Positions 30,733 to 39,460 are shown, numbered from the stretch's first letter. The stretch: DNA of 64,000 bases from JAKFEW01 sp036675505 (GCA_036675505.1 JAKFEW010000042.1:1-64000); one strand, 5' to 3'. The notes: generated by a model not told the origin, from the sequence alone. Translations and numbers: made by a program.

Positions 30733-31998
30733 CTACGGATCGACGTAGGCCTCGAGGAGCTCGCGATCCGCCTCGACCTGCTTCGTATACGACGCCGCGA
30801 AAGGCAAAAGCCGTCCGGCCAGCTTCTCGGTGCCGCCTGCGTCCTTGAGGATCGCGCCGATCTTGCCCGAGCGGGCGTGGGCGCGGGCGGTCGCCAACGC
30901 CACGGCGCCGAGGTACTGGCCGAAGCGGGCCTCGCTCTTGAGCTCGGCGACCTCGACCTCACCGCGCCAGGGCGCCAGCCGGCGCACGAGGAAATCGGCG
31001 GCGCCGCCCGGCATCACGCCGAGGTAGGCGTCCGAGCCCGGCACGAAGTAGGCCCAGGCCTTGCGCACGCGCTCGGCCTGGCTGCCGGCGGGCGCAGGCA
31101 CCCAGGGCGCCGACGCCGGCGGCCCTTGTTCTTTGAGGTCGAGCAGGATGTCGTCGCCGTCGGAGATCGAGGGCCCTTCCACGAGCACCAGGTAGCGCAT
31201 GCGCGAGAGGCTCGCGAGGCCGGCCACTCGCCGCGCCGCGTCCTTGACCTTGAAGAAGCCGGCCGGCTCCTTGCGAGGCCGGGCGTAGGCCTCGAGGCCC
31301 AGGCCGATACCCTTCGCGGTCGCCGCATCGAGGGGCACCACGTGCTTGCCGGGCCTGAGCCGGCCGCCCTCGACCCAGCGGGCGAGGAACTCCTTGGCGT
31401 CGAAGTCCCGGGCGTCCTCGATCGCCTCGGTCGCCGGCCCCGGCACCTGGTCCGCGGTCAGGGGCGCCGCGATCGTCTTCGGCGCCGAGCCGTACTTCGC
31501 GAGGCGGGTGAGGTAGGCGGCCACGAAATGGCGCACCAGGCGGTCCTGCGCGGGCGCGGGCAAGCCGGCCGTCTGTGCATGCAGCCGCACGCTCACGCTC
31601 GCGCGGGCGAGCTCCCAGGTGTAGGGGCCCGTGAAGGCCTCGTCGAAATCATTCAGATCGAAGACGAAGCGGCCGTCGGTGAGCCTGTGCGCGCCGAGGT
31701 TCTCGAGGTGCAGATCGCCCATCAGCGGGATGACGACGGACGTGCGGAGCGTCGGGTGCTCGGTCAGGTCGCGGTAGAAGAGCGGCGCCCCGCCGCGGAA
31801 GAAGCCGACCGCCGAGTCGCTCATCGCGGCGAGCTTGCGCGCCACGTTGTTGCCCGGCCGGCGCGCGGCCTGGGCGTGGTGTCGCTTGAGGAACTCCGCG
31901 GCGTCGCGCGTGTAAATCCAGGACACCCAGTCGCGGGCCTGGACCGGGGTCGCGACGAGCAAGGCGAGGGCGGTGGACAGCAGGACGCGACTCAACAT
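30733..31998 (-). CDS. DUF2252 family protein with signal peptide
   Basis: 421 residues. A signal peptide (MLSRVLLSTALALLVATP) ends near VQA-R. DUF2252 hallmarks follow: FFRGGAPLFYRDL, PLMGDLHLENLGAHR, VFDLNDFDEAFTGPYTWELAR, DILLDLKEQGPP and a C-terminal AHARSG stretch. The GDxHxxN and DxNDFDE motifs resemble aminoglycoside-phosphotransferase-like kinases, and the family is thought to share a kinase-like fold. The signal peptide argues for a periplasmic location, which makes an ATP-dependent role doubtful. The ATG at 31998 sits directly behind a TTGAGGG, closer than usual for a ribosome site. Divergent from rarA by 65 bases. Confidence 0.85.
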   Translation of the reverse strand: MLSRVLLSTALALLVATPVQARDWVSWIYTRDAAEFLKRHHAQAARRPGNNVARKLAAMSDSAVGFFRGGAPLFYRDLTEHPTLRTSVVIPLMGDLHLENLGAHRLTDGRFVFDLNDFDEAFTGPYTWELARASVSVRLHAQTAGLPAPAQDRLVRHFVAAYLTRLAKYGSAPKTIAAPLTADQVPGPATEAIEDARDFDAKEFLARWVEGGRLRPGKHVVPLDAATAKGIGLGLEAYARPRKEPAGFFKVKDAARRVAGLASLSRMRYLVLVEGPSISDGDDILLDLKEQGPPASAPWVPAPAGSQAERVRKAWAYFVPGSDAYLGVMPGGAADFLVRRLAPWRGEVEVAELKSEARFGQYLGAVALATARAHARSGKIGAILKDAGGTEKLAGRLLPFAASYTKQVEADRELLEAYVDP

Positions 31999-32051
31999 CC
32001 CTCAAGCGTAGCCGACCGCTCGGCTTCCCTCAAGTGACCGCGGCACCGTGG

Positions 32052-32057
32052 TACCAT
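32052..32057 (+). promoter_or_regulatory. Extended -10 (TGG-TACCAT) six bases before the rarA ATG
   Basis: GTGGTACCAT is followed by only 6 bases before the ATG at 32064, and no Shine-Dalgarno is present. This pattern predicts a leaderless rarA mRNA. Confidence 0.4.
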
Positions 32058-32063
32058 GGCGGC

Positions 32064-33455
32064 ATGGCGAAGAACGCACCGCTACCGCTCTTTCCCGCCG
32101 ACGGCGGGCCGGGCGCGCCGCTCGCCCACCGGATGCGGCCACGCACCCCGGAGGAATTCGTGGGCCAGGGCCACCTGCTCGGCGAGGGCCGCCTGCTCCA
32201 ACGCGTGGTCACGGCGCGCCGGCTGCCGAGCCTCGTGCTGTGGGGGCCGCCCGGCACCGGCAAGACCACGCTCGCCCGGATCATCGCCGAGCAGCGCAAG
32301 GCCGAGTTCGTGCCGTTCAGCGCCGTGACCTCCGGCGTCCCCGAGCTGCGCAAGCTCCTCGCCGAGGCACGCGAGCGCAAGAGATACGGCGGCGACACGC
32401 TGCTCTTCGTCGATGAGATCCACCGCTTCAACAAGGGCCAGCAGGACGCACTGCTGGCGGGTGTCGAGGACGGCACCGTCACGCTGATCGGCGCCACGAC
32501 CGAGAACCCGAGCTTCGAGCTGAACGCCGCGCTGCTCTCGCGCGTGCGGGTGCTGACGCTGCGGCCGCTCGCGGAAGAGGACCTCGACGCGATCGTCGGC
32601 CGCGCGCTCACCGATCCGCAACGCGGCCTCGCGTTGCGCGCGGATCAGCTCGAGCCCCAGGCTCGCCAGCTGCTGGTCGAGCGGTCCGCCGGCGATGCGC
32701 GCACGGCGCTCAACACGCTCGAGGCCGCCGTGATGCTGTCCGGCGCGGGCGGTCCTCAAGCCTGGGGCCCCGGCGAAGCCGGGGAAAGGGGTCCCCAGGC
32801 CGACGCCACGATCACCGCCGACCACGTCTCGCAGGCGATGCAGCAAGCCGGGCAATACGACCGCCAGGGCGAGCACCACTACGACACGGTCTCGGCGCTG
32901 ATCAAGACGATGCGCGGCAGCGACGCCGACGCCGCGCTCTTCTGGCTGGCGCGCATGATCAACCGCGGCGAAGACCCGATCTTCATCGCGCGCCGGCTCG
33001 TGATCTTCGCGAGCGAGGACGTGGGCAACGCGGACCCGCAGGCGCTCCAGATCGCCGTGGCGGCGGCCCAGGCGTTGCAGCTGATCGGCATGCCCGAAGG
33101 GTCCTATCCGCTCTGGCAGGCCGTCACCTACCTGGCGCTCGCGCCGAAGAGCAATGCCGCCAAGCTCGCGGGCCGGGCGTCGCTGGCCTTCGAGGAGGCC
33201 CACCCGGCCTATTCGGTGCCGTACCACCTGCGCAACGCGCCGACGCGGATCATGGAGAAGCTCGGCTACGGCGAGGGCTACCAGTACCCGCACGACTTCC
33301 CCGGCGGCTGGGTCGACCAGTCTTATTGGCCGGACGGCGTCGCGCCGCAGCGCTTCTACGAACCGACCGAGCGCGGCCGCGAGGGCGAGCTCCGCCGGCG
33401 GCTCGCCGTGCTGCGCGCGCGCAAGGCGCCCGACGGGCCTTCAGGCGACGCATGA
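32064..33455 (+). CDS. rarA: Replication-associated recombination protein RarA (MgsA/WRNIP1 AAA ATPase)
   Basis: 463 residues. The AAA core has Walker A GPPGTGKTT (61-68), Walker B LLFVDEIHRFNKGQQDALL, sensor 1 IGATTENPSFEL and the arginine-finger region LLSRVRVL. The C-terminal tetramerisation part is intact (HYDTVSALIKTMRGSDADAA, ARRLVIFASEDVGNADP, PKSNAAKLA, PYHLRNAPT). RarA acts at stalled replication forks. Residues about 228-250 hold an insertion (GPQAWGPGEAGERGPQADA) encoded by a 39-base palindromic element that other RarA proteins lack. No ribosome site precedes the ATG; a -10 lies 6 bases away. The stop overlaps mutY (ATGA). Confidence 0.95.
   Translation: MAKNAPLPLFPADGGPGAPLAHRMRPRTPEEFVGQGHLLGEGRLLQRVVTARRLPSLVLWGPPGTGKTTLARIIAEQRKAEFVPFSAVTSGVPELRKLLAEARERKRYGGDTLLFVDEIHRFNKGQQDALLAGVEDGTVTLIGATTENPSFELNAALLSRVRVLTLRPLAEEDLDAIVGRALTDPQRGLALRADQLEPQARQLLVERSAGDARTALNTLEAAVMLSGAGGPQAWGPGEAGERGPQADATITADHVSQAMQQAGQYDRQGEHHYDTVSALIKTMRGSDADAALFWLARMINRGEDPIFIARRLVIFASEDVGNADPQALQIAVAAAQALQLIGMPEGSYPLWQAVTYLALAPKSNAAKLAGRASLAFEEAHPAYSVPYHLRNAPTRIMEKLGYGEGYQYPHDFPGGWVDQSYWPDGVAPQRFYEPTERGREGELRRRLAVLRARKAPDGPSGDA
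32761..32799 (+). repeat. REP-like nested palindrome inside rarA
   Basis: Outer arms CCTGGGG (32761-32767) and CCCCAGG (32793-32799) enclose an inner stem CCCCGGC / GCCGGGG (32768-32774 and 32778-32784) with a GAA loop and an 8-base bulge on the right. It is translated in frame and encodes part of an extra segment in RarA. Confidence 0.65.
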
Positions 33456-34546
33456 CCACGCTAGCGGCCGATCTGGTCGCCTGGTACCGCGAAGTCGCCC
33501 GCGACCTTCCCTGGCGTCGGACGCGCGATCCGTACGCCATCTGGATTTCGGAGATCATGCTCCAGCAGACTCAGGTGGCGACCGTGGTCCCCTACTGGGA
33601 GCGCTGGCTGGCTCGCTTTCCGGACGTCGCGGCGCTCGCGGCGGCGCCCGAGGACGACGTGCTCAAGCATTGGGAGGGCCTCGGCTACTACTCGCGCGCG
33701 CGCCACCTGCAGGCTGCCGCGCGGCTCGTGATGGCGCACCACCGGGGCAAGGTGCCGGCGACCTGGGACGAGGTTCGCCGCCTGCCCGGCGTGGGCGACT
33801 ACACGGCGGGGGCGGTGCTGAGCATCGCCTTCAGCCAGCCGGTGGCGGCGGTCGACGGCAACGTCTTGCGCGTGATGAGCCGCCTCGCCCTCGTGCGCGA
33901 CGACGTTGCCAGGCCGGCGACGAAGAAGGTGATCACGGGCCTCGCGCAGGCCCTGTTGAAAGACGTCGACGACCCGGGCGCGCTGAACCAGGCGCTCATG
34001 GAGCTCGGCGCGACGGTCTGCACGCCGACCCGCCCGCGCTGCGACGCCTGCCCGCTCGCCCGGCACTGCCGCGGGCTCGCGGCGGGCGAGGTCGACGAGC
34101 TGCCCGTCAAGACCGGCACCAGGCCGCCGAAAGCCCTGGTGTTGGGCGCCATGCTGATCGCGCGCGGGCACGAGGTGATGCTCGTGAAGCGCCCGGCCCC
34201 GGGGATCTGGGGCGGGCTGTGGGCGCTGCCGGCTGCGGAGCTGCCAGGGATCGACCCCGAGCGGGCGGAGACCGCAGGCCCCGCCCTCGCCGCGGCGCTC
34301 GCCGCCGAAGGCCTGATCGTGGAAGCGGGCCCGCTGATCGCCGTCGTGCGCCACACGCTCACGCACCGGGCGCTGACGATCCCGGTCTTCCGGGCCAGTG
34401 ACTGGCAGGGCGGCCTGCGCGGGCTCGAAGCGGCCTGGGCGCCCCCCGAGACGCCGGGCGACCTCGCGCTCCCCGTGCCGTTTCAGAAGATCTTGCGCGG
34501 CCTCGACGCAGGCCCGCTCTTCCGCACCACGGGCCTGCTCGGGTAA
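33452..34546 (+). CDS. mutY: A/G-specific adenine DNA glycosylase MutY
   Basis: 364 residues. The N-terminal glycosylase has WISEIMLQQTQVATVVPYW (catalytic Glu), the helix-hairpin-helix LPGVGDYTAGAVLSIAF and the catalytic Asp in AVDGNVLRVMSRL. The [4Fe-4S] motif CTPTRPRCDACPLARHC has the C-x6-C-x2-C-x5-C spacing. A C-terminal NUDIX-like 8-oxoG recognition domain spans about 225-350 (VMLVKRPAPGIWGGLWALPA, VVRHTLTHRALTIPVF). It excises adenine opposite 8-oxoguanine. The ATG overlaps the rarA stop by 4 bases (ATGA), so the two repair genes are translationally coupled. Confidence 0.96.
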   Translation: MTTLAADLVAWYREVARDLPWRRTRDPYAIWISEIMLQQTQVATVVPYWERWLARFPDVAALAAAPEDDVLKHWEGLGYYSRARHLQAAARLVMAHHRGKVPATWDEVRRLPGVGDYTAGAVLSIAFSQPVAAVDGNVLRVMSRLALVRDDVARPATKKVITGLAQALLKDVDDPGALNQALMELGATVCTPTRPRCDACPLARHCRGLAAGEVDELPVKTGTRPPKALVLGAMLIARGHEVMLVKRPAPGIWGGLWALPAAELPGIDPERAETAGPALAAALAAEGLIVEAGPLIAVVRHTLTHRALTIPVFRASDWQGGLRGLEAAWAPPETPGDLALPVPFQKILRGLDAGPLFRTTGLLG

Positions 34547-34556
34547 AAGAATCCGC

Positions 34557-34922
34557 ATGCACCATACCATCTTGCTCGCGGACGCCGACCGCTCCGGCCT
34601 TCAGGTCCTCGCCGTCGGGCTCCGCGAGGCCGGCTACGCGGTCTTGCTCGCGAGCGACGCCGACGAGGCCATGCGGCGCGTGCAGGAAGACGGGCCGGAC
34701 CTGATCTGCCTCGACGTCAACCTGCCGCGCGGCGGAGGCTTCGCGCTCTTCCCGCAAATCAAGGCCGCCAAGTCGATCCCGGTGATCTGGATGATCGAAC
34801 GGCTCGACGACCGCATTTCGGCTGGCATCGCGGCCGCCGGGGCCGAGGATTTGCTTTTCAAGCCGCTCGACCTGATCGAGGTGATCGACAAGGCTGCCTG
34901 GTATCTCGAGCCCGAGGCCTGA
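34557..34922 (+). CDS. Stand-alone response-regulator receiver protein
   Basis: 121 residues, a single REC domain with no output domain. The acidic pocket (LLADADRSG), the phospho-acceptor Asp in LICLDVNLPRGGGF and the conserved Lys in LLFKPLDL are present. The usual Thr/Ser after strand 4 is replaced, the segment reading VIWMIERLDD, which may weaken the phosphorylation switch. No histidine kinase is encoded in the window. It follows mutY by 10 bases on the same strand and may share its transcript. Confidence 0.88.
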   Translation: MHHTILLADADRSGLQVLAVGLREAGYAVLLASDADEAMRRVQEDGPDLICLDVNLPRGGGFALFPQIKAAKSIPVIWMIERLDDRISAGIAAAGAEDLLFKPLDLIEVIDKAAWYLEPEA

Positions 34923-34927
34923 TCCGC

Positions 34928-34933
34928 TATAAT
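34928..34933 (+). promoter_or_regulatory. -10 box (TATAAT) for the small gene at 34975
   Basis: A perfect TATAAT lies 41 bases before the ATG and just after the stop of the receiver gene. No -35 is visible. Confidence 0.55.
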
Positions 34934-34974
34934 GATCGGCCGATCCCCCCGTCCCTGACCAGGAGCGTCCCGCC

Positions 34975-35265
34975 ATGGACCAGTTCGCCCGCGATTTCGG
35001 TTACCTGGACAAGTTCCTCGTCAACGTGGCGAAGCACGCGGAGACGCTGCCGCCCGATCGCGGCGGCCGCCTCAAGCAGCTGCTGGCCGAGGAGGCGACG
35101 CGCTGGGACGAGGTGAAGCGTCTGCTCGCAGGCGGCGCGCCGGGCGCGGCTTCGCCTGCGAGCGCGCCATCCGCCGCCGCAGCGCCGGTGAAGGAAGGCC
35201 GCGCGGTCCCCGTCGCGCCGACCGGCCTGACGGTCGGCAGCTTGCTTGGCGTGCCGAAGAAGTAA
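34975..35265 (+). CDS. Small unrecognised protein with Ala/Pro-rich tail
   Basis: 96 residues. Residues 1-52 are helical and charged (FGYLDKFLVNVAKHAETLPP, RLKQLLAEEATRWDEVKRLL). Residues 53-80 are an Ala/Pro/Ser linker, and the C-terminus ends GLTVGSLLGVPKK. No signal peptide or membrane segment. The ATG follows an AGGAG site at good distance, and a perfect TATAAT lies upstream, so it is a real gene with its own promoter. Not recognised. Confidence 0.7.
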   Translation: MDQFARDFGYLDKFLVNVAKHAETLPPDRGGRLKQLLAEEATRWDEVKRLLAGGAPGAASPASAPSAAAAPVKEGRAVPVAPTGLTVGSLLGVPKK

Positions 35266-35290
35266 TCCTCCCGACCTGCGGTCGGGATAA
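35266..35290. terminator. Hairpin after the small gene at 34975-35265
   Basis: A perfect 8-bp stem (TCCCGACC / GGTCGGGA, loop TGC) sits between two convergent genes. There is no real T run on either side, so termination is only possible. Confidence 0.4.
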
Positions 35291-35299
35291 CCCCGCGCT

Positions 35300-35743
35300 T
35301 CAGCCGGCGTCGCCGCCTACGGCGTCTTCGTCGTCCGCGCCATTCGCGTCATCCGCGGTGCCTGTCGCGTCCTTGTCCGCGACCGGCTCCGGGTCGTCCT
35401 CCGACCCGACCGGCGCCGCGACCAGGATGAAATTCTCGCGCAGCACCACGTTGCTGCCGTTCGCGCGCACGCCGACGGCCGCGACCTTGGCGAGCACGTC
35501 GGGCTCGAGGTCGGCCGTGTCGATTTCGGCCTTGTAGCCGTCGGTCGGGTCGTCGTCTTCGCTGATGACCTTGTCGTTCACCTGGAACTGGACCTTGGTG
35601 ACGGACTCGCCGGGCGGGACCTTGATTTCCATCTGGACCACGCCGGACACCGGCTTGAAGACCAGCGCCGAGTTGACGGCGCGGGCCGTGCAGCCGGTGC
35701 CGAGGAGGGCGGCCGCGAGGCCGAGCCGGATCAGAATCGCCAT
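35300..35743 (-). CDS. Lipoprotein with acidic C-terminal tail
   Basis: 147 residues. The lipobox is GTGC (Cys18). The ordered part (about 25-108) is an Ig-like beta domain: PVSGVVQMEIKVPPGESVTK, VQFQVNDKVISEDDDPTDGY and a closing NGSNVVLRENFILVAA. This resembles domains in which a bound 'difference vector' stretch is followed by a polar turn, but no family is certain. The last 40 residues are Asp/Glu/Ala-rich and disordered. The ATG has a GGAGG site and overlaps the stop of the AMIN/beta-barrel gene by 13 bases, so they form an operon. Confidence 0.75.
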   Translation of the reverse strand: MAILIRLGLAAALLGTGCTARAVNSALVFKPVSGVVQMEIKVPPGESVTKVQFQVNDKVISEDDDPTDGYKAEIDTADLEPDVLAKVAAVGVRANGSNVVLRENFILVAAPVGSEDDPEPVADKDATGTADDANGADDEDAVGGDAG

Positions 35744-37290
35744 ACGAGCTGGACCTCCGGGCCGCCTCGGTTGAACGAGAAGGCCGAGTTGAAGCTGTTG
35801 TAGCCCTGGTGGCGGTAGCCCGCGCTCACCGAGAAGTGGCGCTGGCTCCACTTCAGGCCCGCCAGCCCCTGAAAGCCGTAGATATTGCCGATCGCGGTCG
35901 CCGTGACGTCGGAGCCGCCGAACATGTAAGGCGCGGCACCGACCTCGGCCGTGACGCCGAGCGCGCTCCATACCGGCACCCAGCCGCGCAGGCCGAGCGA
36001 CGGGCCGTGCCAGAGCTGGGACGGGGCGTAGATCAGGCTGGGATCCGGCGGCGCGAGGAGGTTGTTCTTGGTGGCGACGTAGCGTCCCCAGTAGCCCAGG
36101 CCGACGGCCAGCACCCAGGGCCTGCGGATCGGCAGGTACTCCAGGGACAGCGCGCCGAAGTACTCGTCCCGCCGCGTGTCGGCCTGCGGCACCTGCAGGC
36201 TCGAGATGGTATAGCCGAAGGTCTCGGCGGCCAGGTTGACGTTCCAGTTCGAGCTGAGCGGCAGGTGGCCGGTCAGCCCCAACAGCGTCGAGCCGGCGCC
36301 GTCGAACTTCGTGCCCAGCGTGCGCGCGGTCTCGGACATGAGCGTGTAGCCGACGATCGCGTCGATCGCCGCGACAGGCCGGAAGACCGGCTCGCCGCGG
36401 TAACCCGGGACCTTCCAGGGCTCGTTCGGCAGCGGCCGCGTCCAGCCTTCCGGGATGGCGCCCGACGGCGCGGCGGCGATCATCCCCTCGGTCGGCCCGA
36501 CCGCCACGTTCACGGCGTCGTTCTGGATGTTGCTCGCGATGTCCACGGCCGATCGCCGGGGCGTGCGGATCTGGATTTCGGTGACGTCCCGGCCGTTCTC
36601 GGACGGCACCGCCTTGCGATAGACGTACTCACCCGACGCCGGCGTGCCCGGCAGCGGGTTGGTGCCGCCCCAGCGCACGGGCGGCAGCGAAGGCGAGACG
36701 GCCGGCGCGTAAGGCGGCGGCACCGCCGAAAGCATGGTCTGGCCGGGGTAGCTCTCGACGCGTGGCGGCGGCAGCGCGGGCGCCGCCTGGGGCAGCGTGG
36801 GGCCGCTGCCGAAGCCGACCAACTGGGGCGCGGGCGGCTGGGGCCTGGTCGAAGGGTCGACGCGGCCGAGCTGCAGGCGCAGCACGTTGCGGCGCGCGTC
36901 GGGCACCACCGACATGCTGCTGGGCTGCGAGAGCGCGATGCTGACCCGCACGCGCGCCTGGTCGGGCAGGGGCGTCATCTCGACCTTCGAGACGAGCGGG
37001 TGGAAGATGCCCAGCTTGTAGGGCGTCTGCATGGTGGCCTGCGACCCTGAGAACTCGGCGATGAGGCGCGTGCCGCCGTCGCGCGATTCCGTCTCGAAGC
37101 GAGGCACCGGGCCCCGGAACGGGATCAAGATAACGTTGTTATCCCGATCGAAGGTCGGCCGATCGAGCACGACGCCGGCCTCGGCGGCTGCCGGCCCGGC
37201 CGCGCCGAGCACCAACACGACGGCCGCGGTGGCACTCGCGAGCGCCGCGGATGCGGTACCGATGCGGTTGGACGGGAACAGGCGCAGCAT
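35731..37290 (-). CDS. AMIN-domain protein with C-terminal beta-barrel-like region
   Basis: 519 residues. A long signal peptide ends near AAAEA. Residues about 45-145 match the AMIN domain that localises envelope proteins to peptidoglycan (VPRFETESRDGGTRLIAEFS, IFHPLVSKVEMTPLPDQARV, SIALSQPSSMSVVPDARRNV). A Pro-rich linker follows to about 300. The last 190 residues show amphipathic strands with aromatic girdles and end in a terminal Phe (GGPEVQLVWRF), the classic outer-membrane signature. It may therefore link peptidoglycan with the outer membrane, as secretin-like AMIN proteins do. The ATG at 37290 follows GAGG at short distance. Confidence 0.8.
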   Translation of the reverse strand: MLRLFPSNRIGTASAALASATAAVVLVLGAAGPAAAEAGVVLDRPTFDRDNNVILIPFRGPVPRFETESRDGGTRLIAEFSGSQATMQTPYKLGIFHPLVSKVEMTPLPDQARVRVSIALSQPSSMSVVPDARRNVLRLQLGRVDPSTRPQPPAPQLVGFGSGPTLPQAAPALPPPRVESYPGQTMLSAVPPPYAPAVSPSLPPVRWGGTNPLPGTPASGEYVYRKAVPSENGRDVTEIQIRTPRRSAVDIASNIQNDAVNVAVGPTEGMIAAAPSGAIPEGWTRPLPNEPWKVPGYRGEPVFRPVAAIDAIVGYTLMSETARTLGTKFDGAGSTLLGLTGHLPLSSNWNVNLAAETFGYTISSLQVPQADTRRDEYFGALSLEYLPIRRPWVLAVGLGYWGRYVATKNNLLAPPDPSLIYAPSQLWHGPSLGLRGWVPVWSALGVTAEVGAAPYMFGGSDVTATAIGNIYGFQGLAGLKWSQRHFSVSAGYRHQGYNSFNSAFSFNRGGPEVQLVWRF

Positions 37291-37637
37291 AAAGCCTCGG
37301 CGGTCCGGTGGGTCGAGAAAGGGAGGGCGGGTATGAGCGGAAGACGTGATGGGCCTCACATAGTTTGGCCCGTCGGATGGTCTCCCGTCGGTGATCCCGA
37401 TCGGTTCTCGCGCGGCATTGGCCGCAACCGAGGATCGTGGAGGCTCGTAGCCCTCTAGCGGCCTTATTCCACCGGACAGCCTCAAGCGAAACGGAGCGTG
37501 CCTTAGGTGACTATTCCTTGACTGTTAAGAGATATGACATACATAATGCCACCTCCATCCGTATCAACTCCGATCGGACCGCTCCCGTAAGGCCCCAGAG
37601 GCCGGCGGGCGGGGTTCCCGGGGAAAAGGAGGCCACG
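37291..37637. other. 347-base region between divergent envelope genes
   Basis: No gene is seen. A possible promoter for the transglycosylase-like gene is TTGACT (37518-37523) and CATAAT (37542-37547), spaced by 18 bases, inside a noticeably AT-richer stretch (37505-37565). The rest holds nothing I recognise. Confidence 0.4.
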
Positions 37638-38273
37638 ATGGCGAAACGCCTCGCCTGGCTCGGAGGGATACTCGTCGCTTCATTGTTGTTGTTTATTCCT
37701 CCTGCCATTTCCGCGAACGGGCCGTTGCCCGTTAGCAGACATCCCAGTAGCCCCGATCGAGCAGGACGCTCGGTTCACCGCTACAACTTCCCACCCGCCA
37801 GCCGTGGCGATCGGTTCGCCCGCAAGGGCCTGAACCTCAAGGTCGGGATCAAGGGGTGGCGCCGCTTCGGCGGCCTGATCAAGCGCATCGCGCGCGTCCA
37901 CCACGTCGATCCGTTCGTGCTCGGCGCCTACATCTGGGTCGAGAGCGAGTTCGACACCCACCAGGATTACGTGCGCGGTCCGCGCAGGGCCCTGGGGCTA
38001 GGCTCGGTCCAGGCTCAGGACTACCGGCGTTACACGACCGCCCAGTTGCTGGACCCGGCGACCAACGTCGACATCACGGCGCGCGAATTCAAGGCCAAGT
38101 GGCACCCGAACGACATGTTCGGGACCGTCATGGACGTCTGGTATCCGGCCTGGCGGCGGCTCGCGAAGCGCGGCGAGCCTTTGCCGGTGCTCAAGCGGCC
38201 GGACATCTATGTCCAGGCGATCGCCAACCGCTACTACGCGCTGCGCGAGATCGATCAGCGCCTGCGACTCTGA
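37638..38273 (+). CDS. Lytic transglycosylase-like (SLT-fold) exported protein
   Basis: 211 residues. A signal peptide (MAKRLAWLGGILVASLLLF, cut after ISA) is followed by a basic linker. From about 70 the SLT pattern appears: GGLIKRIARVHHVDPFVLGA, YIWVESEFDTHQDYVRGP (catalytic Glu in VESEFD), ALGLGSVQAQDYRRYT (in place of GLMQI), LLDPATNVDITARE, and AIANRYYALREID. These are the goose-lysozyme-type cues for cleaving peptidoglycan glycan strands, although the GLMQ motif is degenerate. The ATG follows an AAGGAGG site. Divergent from the AMIN-domain gene, which also suggests a cell-wall role. Confidence 0.78.
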   Translation: MAKRLAWLGGILVASLLLFIPPAISANGPLPVSRHPSSPDRAGRSVHRYNFPPASRGDRFARKGLNLKVGIKGWRRFGGLIKRIARVHHVDPFVLGAYIWVESEFDTHQDYVRGPRRALGLGSVQAQDYRRYTTAQLLDPATNVDITAREFKAKWHPNDMFGTVMDVWYPAWRRLAKRGEPLPVLKRPDIYVQAIANRYYALREIDQRLRL

Positions 38274-38308
38274 TCCCCTGGCACCCTTTCCCGCTCCGGT
38301 TGGCGGAG

Positions 38309-39259
38309 CTACGGCAATGCGGCCCTCGCCGCCGCGTACTCCGCCACCATCGCCTCGACCACCGCAGCCGCCGTCGGCACGTCGTGAATCAACCCCGCCA
38401 CCTGGCCAACCTCCAGCTCGCCGCCCACCAGGTCGCCCTCGTGGATGCCGAGCCGGGCGCGGCCGGTGCCCAGCAGCTCGCGCAACTCCTCGACCGGCGC
38501 GCAGCGCGCTTCTGCCTCGGTCACCTGCTCCCAAAACTGGTTCTTGAGAAATCGTGCGGGCACCACACGCTTGAGCGCGAGCGCCGTGTCGGTCTCGCCG
38601 GCCTCCACCACGGCTCGCTTGTAAGCATCGTGTGCCGATGACTCGGCGGTGACGGCGAAGCGGCTGCCCACCTGCACGCCTTCCGCGCCGAGTGCCAGCG
38701 CGGCGAGCATCGAGCGGCCGTCGCTGATGCCGCCCGCGGCGATCACCGGGATGGCCACCGCGTCGACCGCGAGGCGCGTGAGCACCAGCGTGGTCAGCTC
38801 GTCCGGCCCGTTGTGGCCCCCGGCCTCGAAGCCTTCGGCCACGACGGCGTCCGCGCCTGCGTCCTGGCATTTCCTCGCCTGGGCGCCCGTCGCCACGACA
38901 TGCACGACGATCACCCCGCGCGCCTTGAGCGCCGGGGTGTAGAGCCGCGGGCTGCCGGCGGAGGTGAAGACGATCTTCACGCCTTCCGCCAGCGCGATGT
39001 CGACGAGGTCGGGCGCGTGCCTGGCGAAGACCGGGATGTTCACGCCCCAGGGCTGGTCGGTCCGCTCGCCCATCTTGCGCAGGTGCTCGCGGAACAAATC
39101 CGGGCGCATCGAGCCGCCCCCCACGAGCCCGAGGGCGCCGGCGTTCGAGGCCGCGGCCGCGAGGCGGCTGCCCGAGCACCAGACCATGCCGGCCTGGACG
39201 ATCGGGTGGCGGATGCCGAAGAGGTCGGTCACGCGGGTTCGCATGGGGCGGGTGGGCAT
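38309..39259 (-). CDS. Nitronate monooxygenase / 2-nitropropane dioxygenase-like FMN enzyme
   Basis: 316 residues with the TIM-barrel NMO layout: LFGIRHPIVQAGMVWCSGSR, ASNAGALGLVGGG, WGVNIPVF, VKIVFTSAGSPR, VVHVVATGAQARKCQDAGAD, VAEGFEAGGHNG (the conserved GxEAGGH segment), PVIAAGGISDGRSMLAALAL and GAEGVQVGSRF. FMN binding and oxidation of nitroalkanes or propionate-3-nitronate are known for the family. The same fold also occurs in FabK-type enoyl reductases, so the assignment to NMO is likely but not certain. Start at 39259, or 39244 by a second ATG. Neither has a clear ribosome site. Confidence 0.88.
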   Translation of the reverse strand: MPTRPMRTRVTDLFGIRHPIVQAGMVWCSGSRLAAAASNAGALGLVGGGSMRPDLFREHLRKMGERTDQPWGVNIPVFARHAPDLVDIALAEGVKIVFTSAGSPRLYTPALKARGVIVVHVVATGAQARKCQDAGADAVVAEGFEAGGHNGPDELTTLVLTRLAVDAVAIPVIAAGGISDGRSMLAALALGAEGVQVGSRFAVTAESSAHDAYKRAVVEAGETDTALALKRVVPARFLKNQFWEQVTEAEARCAPVEELRELLGTGRARLGIHEGDLVGGELEVGQVAGLIHDVPTAAAVVEAMVAEYAAARAALP

Positions 39260-39277
39260 GGGCAGGAAGTGTAGCAG

Positions 39278-39295
39278 GCCGCCAGCCCTGGCGGC
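39278..39295. promoter_or_regulatory. Perfect inverted repeat between divergent genes
   Basis: GCCGCCAG-CC-CTGGCGGC (8-base arms) lies in the spacer between the NMO gene and the Cys-cluster gene. Candidate operator; in GC-rich DNA such repeats also arise by chance. Confidence 0.25.
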
Positions 39296-39460
39296 GAGCG
39301 TGCCCGGCCCCGTACCATAGAGAGGCCCACCCAGGAGGACCGCCCCATCCGCCTCTTCTTCCGCAAACAAGCTCGTCCCGTCGATGCGCCGCCGCCCGGC
39401 GTCGATTTCGAGGCCACGCTCGGCGACGAGCCGCCCGACGCCGCGCCGCTCGTCGAGGCG

